Positions 40,056 to 48,808 of a DNA stretch of 64,000 nucleotides are shown here, in pieces. Position 1 is the stretch's first letter. Every line of letters begins with the position of its first letter. This DNA is from Fidelibacterota bacterium. Lineage in GTDB: Bacteria; Marinisomatota; Marinisomatia; Marinisomatales; S15-B10. The stretch is taken from the NCBI GenBank assembly GCA_002715465.1, contig PAYY01000001.1:52371-116370 (forward strand), in the 5' to 3' direction. The translations under genes were made by a program, and so were the position numbers. The notes beneath the pieces were generated by a model that was not told where the DNA came from, did not search any database, and saw nothing but the letters and a program-made list of their open reading frames with translations.

Positions 40056-41024
40056 TTATTGTATAGCAACAATCTGATTATAAATATTCAATTGCTTATT
40101 ATTAAGAGACTTTATCACAGCTTGTTTTGCTTTTTTTCGGAAAGCATTCTTATCAGAATTAATTAGTATCATTCCCTTTTTAACTAATTCTTTTTCAATA
40201 TTTTTTTCATTTTCATTAAATATTAAATGTTGATATTCCTGCATTTTGTCACCAGCATCAAGCACAACAGTTCGGAGTTCTTTTGGAAGAGATTTGAGTT
40301 TTCTTTCTCCAATTACAACATAGATCCAACTAATTACATGTCCTGTTAAATTACAGAAATCTTGGACTTCATAAAAACCAGAGCTTTTTATTAATGCAAA
40401 GGGGTTCTCTTGCCCATGAATTGTTCCTTGTTGAAGGGATGTGAAGACCTCAGAGAAATCCATTGGTGTAGGTTTTGCGCCAAGTGCATTCCAAACAGAT
40501 ACATATATTGGTACATTTGGAACCCGTAAAATCATACCCCTTAAATCGTCAGGATGCTTTATTGGCCGATTTGAAGTTAGATGTCGAGGACCTCTTTTAA
40601 ACCATGCTATAGGTCTAAGGTTTATCCTATTTAAAATTTCTTCTTCAATCAATTTGCCAATATTACCATTAGCTACCTTTTTTAGATGTACTGAATCACG
40701 AATTGAATATGGAATAGCCATTAATGCAGCTTCAGGCACCCAATTTTGAAGTGATTCTCCAGTAATTGTCATATCAGCTGTTCCCAATTGTATCCCATTT
40801 ATTAAATCTAATTCTTTACCTAGTTGAGCATTTGGATAAACTTTTACTTCTATTTTTCCATTAGATTCTTTCTCAACAATATCTTTAAACTTGAGAGCTG
40901 CTAAATTCCAAATATTATTATCATTTGCTATGTGACCAAATTTTATCTTGTATTTTGCTTCTCCAAATAGATCCACATTAATAAATATTGCTATTAATAG
41001 AATTGAATTTATAATATTTTTCAT
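40056..41024 (-). CDS. dctP: TRAP transporter substrate-binding protein (DctP)
   Basis: Periplasmic receptor, 322 residues, signal peptide about 1-21. Family features include IKFGHIAND at the mature start, VKVYPNAQLGKELDLINGIQ, the substrate-carboxylate arginine in DLRGMILRVPN, ALGAKPTPMDFSEVFTSLQQG and DGQENP-like GQENPFALI. The Arg implies a carboxylate ligand, consistent with uronate or aldonate uptake in this cassette. A 259-bp divergent region separates it from the surface protein at 41284. Confidence 0.94.
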   Translation of the reverse strand: MKNIINSILLIAIFINVDLFGEAKYKIKFGHIANDNNIWNLAALKFKDIVEKESNGKIEVKVYPNAQLGKELDLINGIQLGTADMTITGESLQNWVPEAALMAIPYSIRDSVHLKKVANGNIGKLIEEEILNRINLRPIAWFKRGPRHLTSNRPIKHPDDLRGMILRVPNVPIYVSVWNALGAKPTPMDFSEVFTSLQQGTIHGQENPFALIKSSGFYEVQDFCNLTGHVISWIYVVIGERKLKSLPKELRTVVLDAGDKMQEYQHLIFNENEKNIEKELVKKGMILINSDKNAFRKKAKQAVIKSLNNKQLNIYNQIVAIQ

Positions 41025-41230
41025 TTTACATTAATAATTTGTGGATTCAACTTATTTCAGTAAATCCAGATCCTTATTAGAAGTTAACTCATAGTTCTTA
41101 AGGATAATAGAATCAAAAAACTGAAATCAACCTATAAAATAACAATAAATAATTCATTTCAATTATTTCCCAAACGTACCATATTCTTTTATATAAATTT
41201 CATAGAAAAAAGTTGGTCTAATATTTTTTA

Positions 41231-41258
41231 TTGGAATTGGGTTCATTTTTTATATAAT
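41231..41258 (+). promoter_or_regulatory. Candidate sigma-70 promoter for the 41284 gene
   Basis: TTGGAA (41231-41236), 16 nt, then a perfect TATAAT (41253-41258), 25 bp before the ATG at 41284. The rest of the 259-bp divergent region to dctP is AT-rich without a clear motif. Seen by eye only. Confidence 0.4.
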
Positions 41259-41283
41259 AAATTCTTCTAATGGATATTAATAG

Positions 41284-44166
41284 ATGAGATTAAAACAAAA
41301 AATCTACCTGTATTTATTATTATCATTTTCAACCGTTATCAGTCAGGATATGCCTGAAATTGACTGGAAAGAAATTGAAACAGATCATTATAGAATTATT
41401 TTCTCAACCGAGTTGATTCTTGAAGCAAATAGAGTTGCTAATATCCTTGAAAATATCTATAAATATAATAGTATAAAATTAGGAGGTTCCCATCGAAAAA
41501 TCCCTATAGTTCTCCGAAACCGAAGTGCAATACCTAATGCATTTGTATCTTTAGGCCCTTGGTTCTCAGAATGGAACCACATCCCATTACCATTAAAGGA
41601 AATAGGGTCAACTGAATGGTATAAGCTTCTATCTATACATGAAGGACGCCATATGTTTCAGTTCTCCTACCTTAATAGGGGTATTAACAAATTATTTTGG
41701 TTTATTGGTGGGGAGAATATGCAGGCTATAGTTTCAGGTACTATGATACCTAATTGGATCTGGGAGGGAGATGCTGTGCTGATGGAAACTATTTTATCTA
41801 GAGGTGGTCGAGGACGGCAACCATTTTTTAATAGAGAAATACGGGCACTTTTATCTAAAAATAAAGAAACGGACTATCGTTCCGCTCTTTATGGTTCTTT
41901 TATTAATGAATACCCAAACTACTATAACTATGGGTATCTAATAAATGCACACATTAGAAGAAAATATGGTAAAGAAGCTATTTCACATATTCTTGATTAT
42001 GCAATGCATTGGCCTATAATTCGGAATCCAATAATGCCTCTAAATTCATCTCTTGTAAAAATAACTGGTAGAAATGCATCATTAATTTTTAGTGATGCAA
42101 TGGAAGAGATTGCTAATGATTGGGAATCGCAGTTAAAAGGAGAAAATTATACTAAATTTAGTTTAATTAGTCCATCAGTTTTAAAAGGAAGAATAGATTA
42201 TATTTTTCCTGGTTTTGATTCAAAAAATCGAATATATGCTATTAAAAGAGGTTTGAGTGAAAAAACTTCATTGGTCCGCATCAAACATGATGGTAGTATA
42301 GAAAATTTAGTTCAATTACCAGAGATAGTTGAAAATTTTGGCATTCATATTTCTGGAAATTTAGCAGTTTGGAATGAAATTCATCCCGATAGAAGATGGT
42401 CCAAGCAGAGTTGGTCAAATATTATTATTTTTAATATCGAAGATGAAAGTCGACAACAAATTACAAGGAATAAAAGATATTATTATCCATCAATTTCACC
42501 TAAAGGAAATACTATAGTTACTGTAGAATTCAATGAAAAACGAGATTGTTTTTTAGTAATTATAGATGCAAGAAATGGGAATGTAATTAATAGAATCTCA
42601 TCAGAATCAATTATTATGCATCCTAGATGGTCGCCAAATGGAAAACAAATTGTATTTATTTCACAAAGTTATGATGGTAGAAGTATTAAAGTTCTTAACA
42701 TTTCTGATGGAAACATTAAAGTTGTTAAGCCAGAATCCAATGAAGAAATTTTCCGTCCTATTTTCTATGAAAATTTTGTTATTTATGAATCTCCAATTTC
42801 AGGAATAGATAATCTGTATGCAATAGATCAGTCATCAAGGGAAATATTTCGCATTGTTTCTTCTAAAATTTCTGCAACAAATGCTTTAATCGGAGATAAT
42901 GGAAAAAAATTAATTTATAATGATTATGATTTGCATGGGGATAAAATTGTTTCAGCTACGCTTGATTCTACTTTGTGGGAGCCTATTAAGAGAGTAAAAA
43001 TTAGACCAGATCCATTGCTGTCATCATTTGAACAAATTAATAATCCTATGGACGACCTTTCAAATTATATTAATTATGAAGCAATTGATTACAATCATCT
43101 CCAAGACTTATTAAAAATTCATAGTTGGCTTATAATTCCTAATAACAATCAACCTTCAATTATGTTCCATTCTAATAATATTCTCGGGACATTAGAATTA
43201 TTCGCAACAACAACATATAACCAAAATGAAAAATTCTTTTTTCACGAAATTTCTGGATCATATAAAAGATATTATCCAATATTAATCGGAAGTCTTGGAT
43301 GGGGAGGTAGATCTCTGCCTGATACGTTAAATGTCAGTTTAGGAAAAGGAGAAAAAGCTAAGAGTTATATTCTTTCTACATGGGGTGAGAGAAACTTTTC
43401 TGGAAAGATAATTCTCCCAATTATTAATCGAAGGATAGGACCAATGCTTGATGCTATGAATTTCTCAATCAGTCTACAAAAAACGTTAATATTTGGGAAT
43501 AAAATTAGATTTAAATGGGATAACAGGGATGATTTACGAGACACAACTCTTACAAATAAATCAGCTGATGGCGCTATATTTCCTTTAAGCGTAGGAGTTA
43601 AATACGAATCAAAGACAGAAGGTGCTCCCCGAGACGTTATGAATGGAAAGGGAAGACATTTAGATTTTTCTTATACCTCAACCCCCTTCAAAAGTAATTT
43701 CAAAGGTAGACGTGTTCATTTTTCAGGGGGAATTTTATCTAAAGGAATATTTAATCATGATTCCTTTAAACTTGTTGCTGCTGTTGAAAATAAAAAGAAT
43801 GAAGGATATCCATTTATGAGTAAACTGAATATGCCTTTAGGACACAAATATTTTTTTCAAGAAAAAATTGTAAGCATTAAAGGATCATACAGGGTGCCAA
43901 TATTTTATCCAGAGTCTGGGTTTGATATGGTACCTATGCTAAAAAAAATACAACTTGGATATGTGAAAAGAATATCTTTTGATCTATTTTTTCATTGGCT
44001 TCGGGGTAAAAATGAGGAAGTGCGTACAGATTTTATTACTGTCGGATTTGGTAGTACTTTTGAAGTAGCAGGTTTTGGTTTCCCTATTGTTTTGCCTGTA
44101 ACATTATTTTATGCTTATAGACCGCTGAAAAATTCTGGGTCATTGGAATTAACAGTTGATTTTTGA
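41284..44166 (+). CDS. Outer-membrane protein: zinc-peptidase-like domain, propeller repeats and C-terminal barrel (second copy type)
   Basis: 960 residues with a signal peptide (about 1-20). A gluzincin-like domain has HEGRH at residues 119-123 and a likely third ligand Glu161 in WIWEGDAV. Weaker TolB-like blades follow (SISPKGNTIVTVE, PRWSPNGKQIVFIS; about 290-560), then a beta-strand-rich barrel-like half (about 640-960) ending in aromatic-terminated LELTVDF, typical of an outer-membrane protein C-terminus. It is related in architecture to the 17562 protein but divergent. Substrate unknown. Confidence 0.8.
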   Translation: MRLKQKIYLYLLLSFSTVISQDMPEIDWKEIETDHYRIIFSTELILEANRVANILENIYKYNSIKLGGSHRKIPIVLRNRSAIPNAFVSLGPWFSEWNHIPLPLKEIGSTEWYKLLSIHEGRHMFQFSYLNRGINKLFWFIGGENMQAIVSGTMIPNWIWEGDAVLMETILSRGGRGRQPFFNREIRALLSKNKETDYRSALYGSFINEYPNYYNYGYLINAHIRRKYGKEAISHILDYAMHWPIIRNPIMPLNSSLVKITGRNASLIFSDAMEEIANDWESQLKGENYTKFSLISPSVLKGRIDYIFPGFDSKNRIYAIKRGLSEKTSLVRIKHDGSIENLVQLPEIVENFGIHISGNLAVWNEIHPDRRWSKQSWSNIIIFNIEDESRQQITRNKRYYYPSISPKGNTIVTVEFNEKRDCFLVIIDARNGNVINRISSESIIMHPRWSPNGKQIVFISQSYDGRSIKVLNISDGNIKVVKPESNEEIFRPIFYENFVIYESPISGIDNLYAIDQSSREIFRIVSSKISATNALIGDNGKKLIYNDYDLHGDKIVSATLDSTLWEPIKRVKIRPDPLLSSFEQINNPMDDLSNYINYEAIDYNHLQDLLKIHSWLIIPNNNQPSIMFHSNNILGTLELFATTTYNQNEKFFFHEISGSYKRYYPILIGSLGWGGRSLPDTLNVSLGKGEKAKSYILSTWGERNFSGKIILPIINRRIGPMLDAMNFSISLQKTLIFGNKIRFKWDNRDDLRDTTLTNKSADGAIFPLSVGVKYESKTEGAPRDVMNGKGRHLDFSYTSTPFKSNFKGRRVHFSGGILSKGIFNHDSFKLVAAVENKKNEGYPFMSKLNMPLGHKYFFQEKIVSIKGSYRVPIFYPESGFDMVPMLKKIQLGYVKRISFDLFFHWLRGKNEEVRTDFITVGFGSTFEVAGFGFPIVLPVTLFYAYRPLKNSGSLELTVDF

Positions 44167-44182
44167 CTAAAATAAATCAGTT

Positions 44183-45232
44183 TTGATAAAAATAAATACA
44201 AAAGATGAATATTTCATGGAGATTGCCATTCAAGAGGCGATTAAAGGGGAAGATTCTGTCCTTCCAAATCCTCGAGTTGGTGCTGTAATTGTATCAAAAG
44301 GGAAAATTATATCAAAAGGTTTTCATCAGTTCTTTGGTGGTCCGCATGCTGAAGTTTATGCCTTGGATAAAATTAATAATAAAATGAAAGATGCTGTGCT
44401 TTACATAACCTTGGAACCATGTTCTCATTCAGGAAAGACAGGACCTTGTACAGATTTGATTACATTCCCTATGATTAGTAAAGTAGTAATGGGATCTCTT
44501 GATCCTAATCCCCTAGTTAATGGGAATAGTATAAAAATTCTTAATGGACGTGGTATTACTACTAAAGTAGGAGTATTAGAAAAAGAGGTAAAAAAAATAA
44601 ATAGGCATTTTTTTACCTTTTATGAGAAAAAAAGGCCTTATGTAATTATAAAATATGCTACAAGTTTGGATGGATATATATCAAAGTCTATTGGAAAATC
44701 AACGGTAATTACTGGTAAAGAATCAAAAAAGAGTGTCCATAAATTGAGAGCACGTTGTGATGGTATACTTGTTGGCCGGAAAACAGTTCAAATTGATGAT
44801 CCAGATCTTTCTTCTCATGGTTTAGGAAATAATCCGAGGATAGTAATTCTAGGTGATAAAGAGAAGCTTAATTCTAACTTAAAAGTTTTTTCAAAGGACC
44901 CAATCTTTTATTCATTTTTGGATACTTGTAAGAATTCTGATTCAAAAAATCTTGAAAAAGAATCTTTATTCAATAATATAGCCCCACTTTTATCAAAGCT
45001 TTATCATGAAGGTATGCAATCACTGCTAGTAGAAGGAGGAGGTGAGACTATAACTTCATTTTTAATGTCTGGTCTTTTTGATGAGATTCATGCCTATATT
45101 GCACCAAAAATTTTTGGTAGTGGAGTACCTTTATTTACTATCGGAACAAAAATGGATAACTTGAATTTAATTGTTAATTCTTTCACTAAATTTGAAAATG
45201 ATGTAAGAATAGTTTATAAATTGGATCAATAA
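44183..45232 (+). CDS. ribD: Bifunctional diaminohydroxyphosphoribosylaminopyrimidine deaminase/reductase
   Basis: Second and third steps of riboflavin synthesis. The 349 residues have an N-terminal zinc deaminase (HAEVYA, LEPCSHSGKTGPCTD) and a C-terminal reductase (IIKYATSLDGYIS, KSVHKLRARCDGILVGRKTV, LLVEGGGET). The TTG start at 44183 is kept because DEYFMEIAI aligns with the DEYYM N-terminus of E. coli RibD. Only 16 nt separate it from the upstream gene, so an FMN riboswitch cannot sit directly before it. It overlaps ribE by 1 nt. Confidence 0.95.
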   Translation: MIKINTKDEYFMEIAIQEAIKGEDSVLPNPRVGAVIVSKGKIISKGFHQFFGGPHAEVYALDKINNKMKDAVLYITLEPCSHSGKTGPCTDLITFPMISKVVMGSLDPNPLVNGNSIKILNGRGITTKVGVLEKEVKKINRHFFTFYEKKRPYVIIKYATSLDGYISKSIGKSTVITGKESKKSVHKLRARCDGILVGRKTVQIDDPDLSSHGLGNNPRIVILGDKEKLNSNLKVFSKDPIFYSFLDTCKNSDSKNLEKESLFNNIAPLLSKLYHEGMQSLLVEGGGETITSFLMSGLFDEIHAYIAPKIFGSGVPLFTIGTKMDNLNLIVNSFTKFENDVRIVYKLDQ

Positions 45233-45831
45233 TGTTTACAGGGTTAATTGAAGAAACTGGCAAAATAGGAAAGATTATACTAAATAGACGAGTTACATCT
45301 ATAAATGTATATTGTAAAAAGGTATTGTCAGGACTTAAAATTGGTGATAGTGTATCCGTATCAGGGATATGTCTTACGGTAATAAAAATTGAGAAAAACT
45401 CTTTTTGGGTTGATCTTGTTTCAGAAACAATTAACCGCTCAACAGCAAAAAAATGGAAATCTGGTTCTATTGTAAATCTTGAAAGAGCATTATCTTTTTC
45501 CGATCGTCTTGGTGGACATTTAGTTCAAGGCCATATAGATGGAGTATCATTTGTAAAGTCTATTCAAAAAATAGGGAATAGTTGGAAAGTTGAATTTTCT
45601 CTAGATGAAAACTTTTCTAAATATATCGTTGAGAAAGGATCTATTGCTATAGATGGTATTAGTTTAACAGTTGCTGGATTGTCTAAAAGTAGTTTTACAG
45701 TATGTCTTATACCCAAGACATTAAATATCACCACTTTGGAAAATATTGTAAAAGGAGATGAAGTCAATATAGAAATAGATATGATTGCTAAACATTTAGA
45801 AAAGCTTTTAGGGAATAGTCCAAATGAATAA
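45232..45831 (+). CDS. ribE: Riboflavin synthase alpha subunit
   Basis: Dismutates two lumazines to riboflavin. The 199 residues are two lumazine-binding barrels: MFTGLIEETG opens the first, GHLVQGHIDG starts the second, and SIAIDGISLTV repeats the first copy's SVSVSGICLTV. Normal length for the family. It overlaps ribD by 1 nt and ribBA by 8 nt. Confidence 0.96.
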   Translation: MFTGLIEETGKIGKIILNRRVTSINVYCKKVLSGLKIGDSVSVSGICLTVIKIEKNSFWVDLVSETINRSTAKKWKSGSIVNLERALSFSDRLGGHLVQGHIDGVSFVKSIQKIGNSWKVEFSLDENFSKYIVEKGSIAIDGISLTVAGLSKSSFTVCLIPKTLNITTLENIVKGDEVNIEIDMIAKHLEKLLGNSPNE

Positions 45832-47026
45832 TTACTCCATCAATGAAATTTTAGATGATATAAAATGTGGGAAATTTGTTATTGTTGTTGATAGTGAAGA
45901 TAGAGAGAATGAAGGTGATCTTGTTATGGCTGCTGAACTAGTTTCGCCTGATTCAGTAAATTTTATGGCACGTGAGGCTAGGGGCCTTATTTGTGTTTCT
46001 ATATCAGAAATTAGGGCACAAGAATTAAACCTTGAACGAATGGCAAAAAAAAATACAAGTTTCCATGAAACTGCTTTTACTGTTAGTGTTGATGCAGCGG
46101 AAAATACTTCCACGGGAATTTCTGTACAAGATAGGTTTGAAACAATTCGTGTTATTGTGGAGAATAGTTCCGTTCCTGATGATTTGGTAAGGCCTGGACA
46201 CATTTTCCCAATTATTGGTCATGAGGAAGGTGTATTAAGAAGAGCTGGCCATACAGAAGCTTCAATGGATCTATCTAGGTTAGCGGGCTTAAAACCTATC
46301 GGTGTAATTTGTGAGATTTTAGCTGAGGATGGTTCTGTTGCAAAGAAAAAGGATTTAGAAATTTTTGCTAAAAAACATGATTTAAAAATTCTTTCTATTT
46401 CAGATTTAATACGTTTCAGGCGTAAATCAGAGAAATTAATAAAAAAGATAGAATCAGTAAAGCTGCCAACACCGTATGGAAAGTTTGTTTTCCATTTATT
46501 TGAAGAGGTATTTGAAGGTCATGAGCATATAGCTCTAACATATGGAGAAATTAATAAAGATGACAAAGTAATGGTTCGAGTACATTCAGAATGTCTTACA
46601 GGAGATGTGTTCCATAGTGAGAGATGTGATTGTGGACAACAATTAGACTTCTCCCTTCGTGAGATAAGTAAAAATGGATCAGGTATTTTAGTTTATCTAA
46701 AACAAGAAGGAAGAGGTATAGGGCTTAAACATAAAATTAAAGCTTACAAACTTCAAGAAGAAGGCTTGGATACTGTTGAAGCAAATAAAAAGCTTGGCTT
46801 TGAACCAGATTTAAGAGATTATGGTATTGGAGCTCAAATTTTACATTTTCTAGGTGCAAGAAAATTAATTGTATTAACAAATAATCCTATGAAACTTGTT
46901 GGATTAGAAGGCCATGGTCTTGAGATCGTAGGTAGAGTTCCAGTAGACATTGAAGCAAATGAGAATAATCGGCAATATTTAGCAACAAAAAAAGAAAAAC
47001 TTGGTCATCTATTGAAAAAATCATGA
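45824..47026 (+). CDS. ribBA: Bifunctional DHBP synthase / GTP cyclohydrolase II
   Basis: Supplies both riboflavin precursors: 3,4-dihydroxy-2-butanone-4-phosphate from ribulose-5-phosphate and the pyrimidine from GTP. The 400 residues have an N-terminal RibB domain (DSEDRENEGDLVMAAE, GHIFPI, RAGHTEASMDL) and a C-terminal RibA domain with the zinc-binding CLTGDVFHSERCDCGQQL and GRGIGLKHKI. Both active sites look intact. It overlaps ribE by 8 nt and ribH by 4 nt. Confidence 0.97.
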   Translation: MNNYSINEILDDIKCGKFVIVVDSEDRENEGDLVMAAELVSPDSVNFMAREARGLICVSISEIRAQELNLERMAKKNTSFHETAFTVSVDAAENTSTGISVQDRFETIRVIVENSSVPDDLVRPGHIFPIIGHEEGVLRRAGHTEASMDLSRLAGLKPIGVICEILAEDGSVAKKKDLEIFAKKHDLKILSISDLIRFRRKSEKLIKKIESVKLPTPYGKFVFHLFEEVFEGHEHIALTYGEINKDDKVMVRVHSECLTGDVFHSERCDCGQQLDFSLREISKNGSGILVYLKQEGRGIGLKHKIKAYKLQEEGLDTVEANKKLGFEPDLRDYGIGAQILHFLGARKLIVLTNNPMKLVGLEGHGLEIVGRVPVDIEANENNRQYLATKKEKLGHLLKKS

Positions 47027-47445
47027 TTGGTATTGTTGTTTCTGAATTTAATCAGGCCATAGTAGAAGGGCTCTTAAGCGGTTGTAAAAAAGCTCTGCTT
47101 GAGAAAGAGATTGATGACAAATCGATAATTATAAAAAAAGTTCCTGGTGCATTTGAAATTCCTGCAGCTGTAAATAGTTTAATCACTATAGAAGAAATTG
47201 AAATAGTAATTACACTAGGTGCTGTTATAAAAGGACAAACCGATCACTATCATTATATTGCTAAAGCTGTAACTAATGGAGTTATGCAAATAACTCTAGA
47301 GTCAAATATTCCTATTATTTTTGGCGTTCTTACTTGTCAGACTTTAGCATTAGCACAGGAACGTTCTTCAATCCAAAATATGTCATGTAATAAAGGTTAT
47401 GAAGCAGGGAAAGTTGCCCTATCAATGATTTATAATTCAACATGA
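47023..47445 (+). CDS. ribH: 6,7-dimethyl-8-ribityllumazine synthase
   Basis: Builds lumazine from the RibBA and RibD products. The 140 residues contain VVSEFN at the N-terminus, VPGAFEIP, the catalytic-His region KGQTDHYHYIA and the phosphate-binding AQERSS. It is slightly short but complete; the normal GVLTTDT reads GVLTCQT. It overlaps ribBA and the cysteine desulfurase by 4 nt each. Confidence 0.95.
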   Translation: MIGIVVSEFNQAIVEGLLSGCKKALLEKEIDDKSIIIKKVPGAFEIPAAVNSLITIEEIEIVITLGAVIKGQTDHYHYIAKAVTNGVMQITLESNIPIIFGVLTCQTLALAQERSSIQNMSCNKGYEAGKVALSMIYNST

Positions 47446-48614
47446 AAAAGAAGATTTATCTTGATAATAATGCAACAACACCAACTGATCCGGTTGTAGT
47501 TGAAGCTATGATGCCTTTTTTTTCTGATAAATTTGGTAATTCTTCCAGTAGGAATCACCATTTTGGTTGGGAAGCACAAGATGCCGTTGAAAATTCTAGA
47601 AAATTAATTTCAAATGAGCTTAACTGTCGTTCACGTGAAATTATTTTTACTAGTGGTGCCACAGAAGCAATCACTCTTGCAATAAAGGGATTTTGTGAGA
47701 AAAATAAAGATAAGGGTCTACATGTAATTACTCAAAGTACTGAGCACAAAGCTGTTCTTGATACCTGTTCTGCAATGAAAAAAAATGGATGGAAATTAAC
47801 TATTTTACCTGTTGGAAATGATGGTCTTGTAAGTTTAGATAAAATTAATGATTCTATAAATGGAGAAACTGTCCTCATATCAATAATGCATGCGAACAAC
47901 GAAATTGGTTCTATAAATAATATCCTTGAAATAGGGAAAATATGCAGAGAAAGGAATATTCGATTCATGGTTGATGCGGCTCAATCATTTGGGAGATTAC
48001 CTATTGATGTAGATCTTATGAATATTGATTTGCTTACTGCTTCAGGTCATAAAATTTATGGTCCTAAGGGTATAGGTTTTTTATATGTTCGTCAACGGAA
48101 TCCTAAAGTAGAGATAAATCCTCAAATTTTCGGTGGTAGTCACGAAAGAAATATGCGGCCGGGAACACTTCCCGTACCTCTCATTGTTGGACTTGCAAAA
48201 GCCACTCAACTAATCATAGAAAACCGAGATTTGGAAAATAAACGTTTAATGTGGATGAGAGATGAGTTGTTATTAAAAATAAAAGAGGCTCTTCCCGATA
48301 CAATTATTAATGGAAGTCTTGAAAATCGTTTACCTCATAATATCAATTTATCTTTTCCGAATGTAGAAGGAGAGGCTTTATTGATGAGACTAGAATCTAT
48401 TGCGTGCTCTTCAGGTTCAGCTTGTAATAGTGAAACACTTCAACCCAGTTATGTTCTGAAAGCCTTAGGACACAGCGAAGAGTTAGCTCATTCATCAATT
48501 CGTATAGCTTTTGGACGAATGAATAATAATGAAGATGTTAAGATTGCTGCTGAAGAAATTATAAAAGCTGTCACGTTTCTTAGAGAAAAATCAGTTTTTT
48601 CAAAAAGTGAATAG
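47442..48614 (+). CDS. Cysteine desulfurase (NifS/IscS family)
   Basis: Removes sulfur from cysteine as enzyme-bound persulfide for Fe-S clusters, thiolated cofactors or molybdopterin. The 390-residue PLP enzyme has Lys204 in GHKIYGPKG and catalytic Cys328 in SSGSACNSE, the same number as in E. coli IscS, with a long IscS-like loop. It is coupled to ribH by a 4-nt overlap and precedes the molybdopterin operon. Sulfur supply for moaD thiocarboxylation is therefore attractive, but this is inference from position. Confidence 0.94.
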   Translation: MKKKIYLDNNATTPTDPVVVEAMMPFFSDKFGNSSSRNHHFGWEAQDAVENSRKLISNELNCRSREIIFTSGATEAITLAIKGFCEKNKDKGLHVITQSTEHKAVLDTCSAMKKNGWKLTILPVGNDGLVSLDKINDSINGETVLISIMHANNEIGSINNILEIGKICRERNIRFMVDAAQSFGRLPIDVDLMNIDLLTASGHKIYGPKGIGFLYVRQRNPKVEINPQIFGGSHERNMRPGTLPVPLIVGLAKATQLIIENRDLENKRLMWMRDELLLKIKEALPDTIINGSLENRLPHNINLSFPNVEGEALLMRLESIACSSGSACNSETLQPSYVLKALGHSEELAHSSIRIAFGRMNNNEDVKIAAEEIIKAVTFLREKSVFSKSE

Positions 48615-48690
48615 TGATTTAGTTTAGCAGGAAAAAAGCTTTCCTATTCATAATTTTATATTAAGTTAAGGTATAGTCTCTTAGCTAACT

Positions 48691-48806
48691 GACCTAAGTG
48701 CAAACTTATATTTTGTATAAGGTCTTAAGCCGATACGGTTTCATTGGAAACAATGAATCTAGCTCCCGATCCTGATAAATTTGGGATACACTTGGAAGGA
48801 GGCTCC
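48691..48806 (+). promoter_or_regulatory. Structured 5' leader of the moa operon, candidate Moco riboswitch
   Basis: The 194-bp gap before moaA holds clear RNA structure. GACC (48691-48694) pairs with GGTC (48721-48724), enclosing TTATA/TATAA. TTCATTG-GAAA-CAATGAA (48740-48757) is a perfect 7-bp stem with a GAAA tetraloop. CTCC (48763-48766) can pair with the Shine-Dalgarno GGAG (48798-48801), while overlapping TCCC (48764-48767) can instead pair with GGGA (48783-48786). That gives a simple on/off switch for moaA translation. GATACGG before the tetraloop hairpin and TCCCG after it recall my memory of the E. coli moaA Moco motif. The family call needs a covariance search. Confidence 0.55.
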
Positions 48807-48808
48807 AA

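Noticed and set aside
44167..44182. FMN riboswitch before ribD
   Set aside because: Only 16 nt separate ribD from the upstream gene, far too short for an FMN element.
48629..48645. Terminator after the cysteine desulfurase (AGGAAA...TTTCCT)
   Set aside because: The stem is short and A/T-rich and no U-tract follows.
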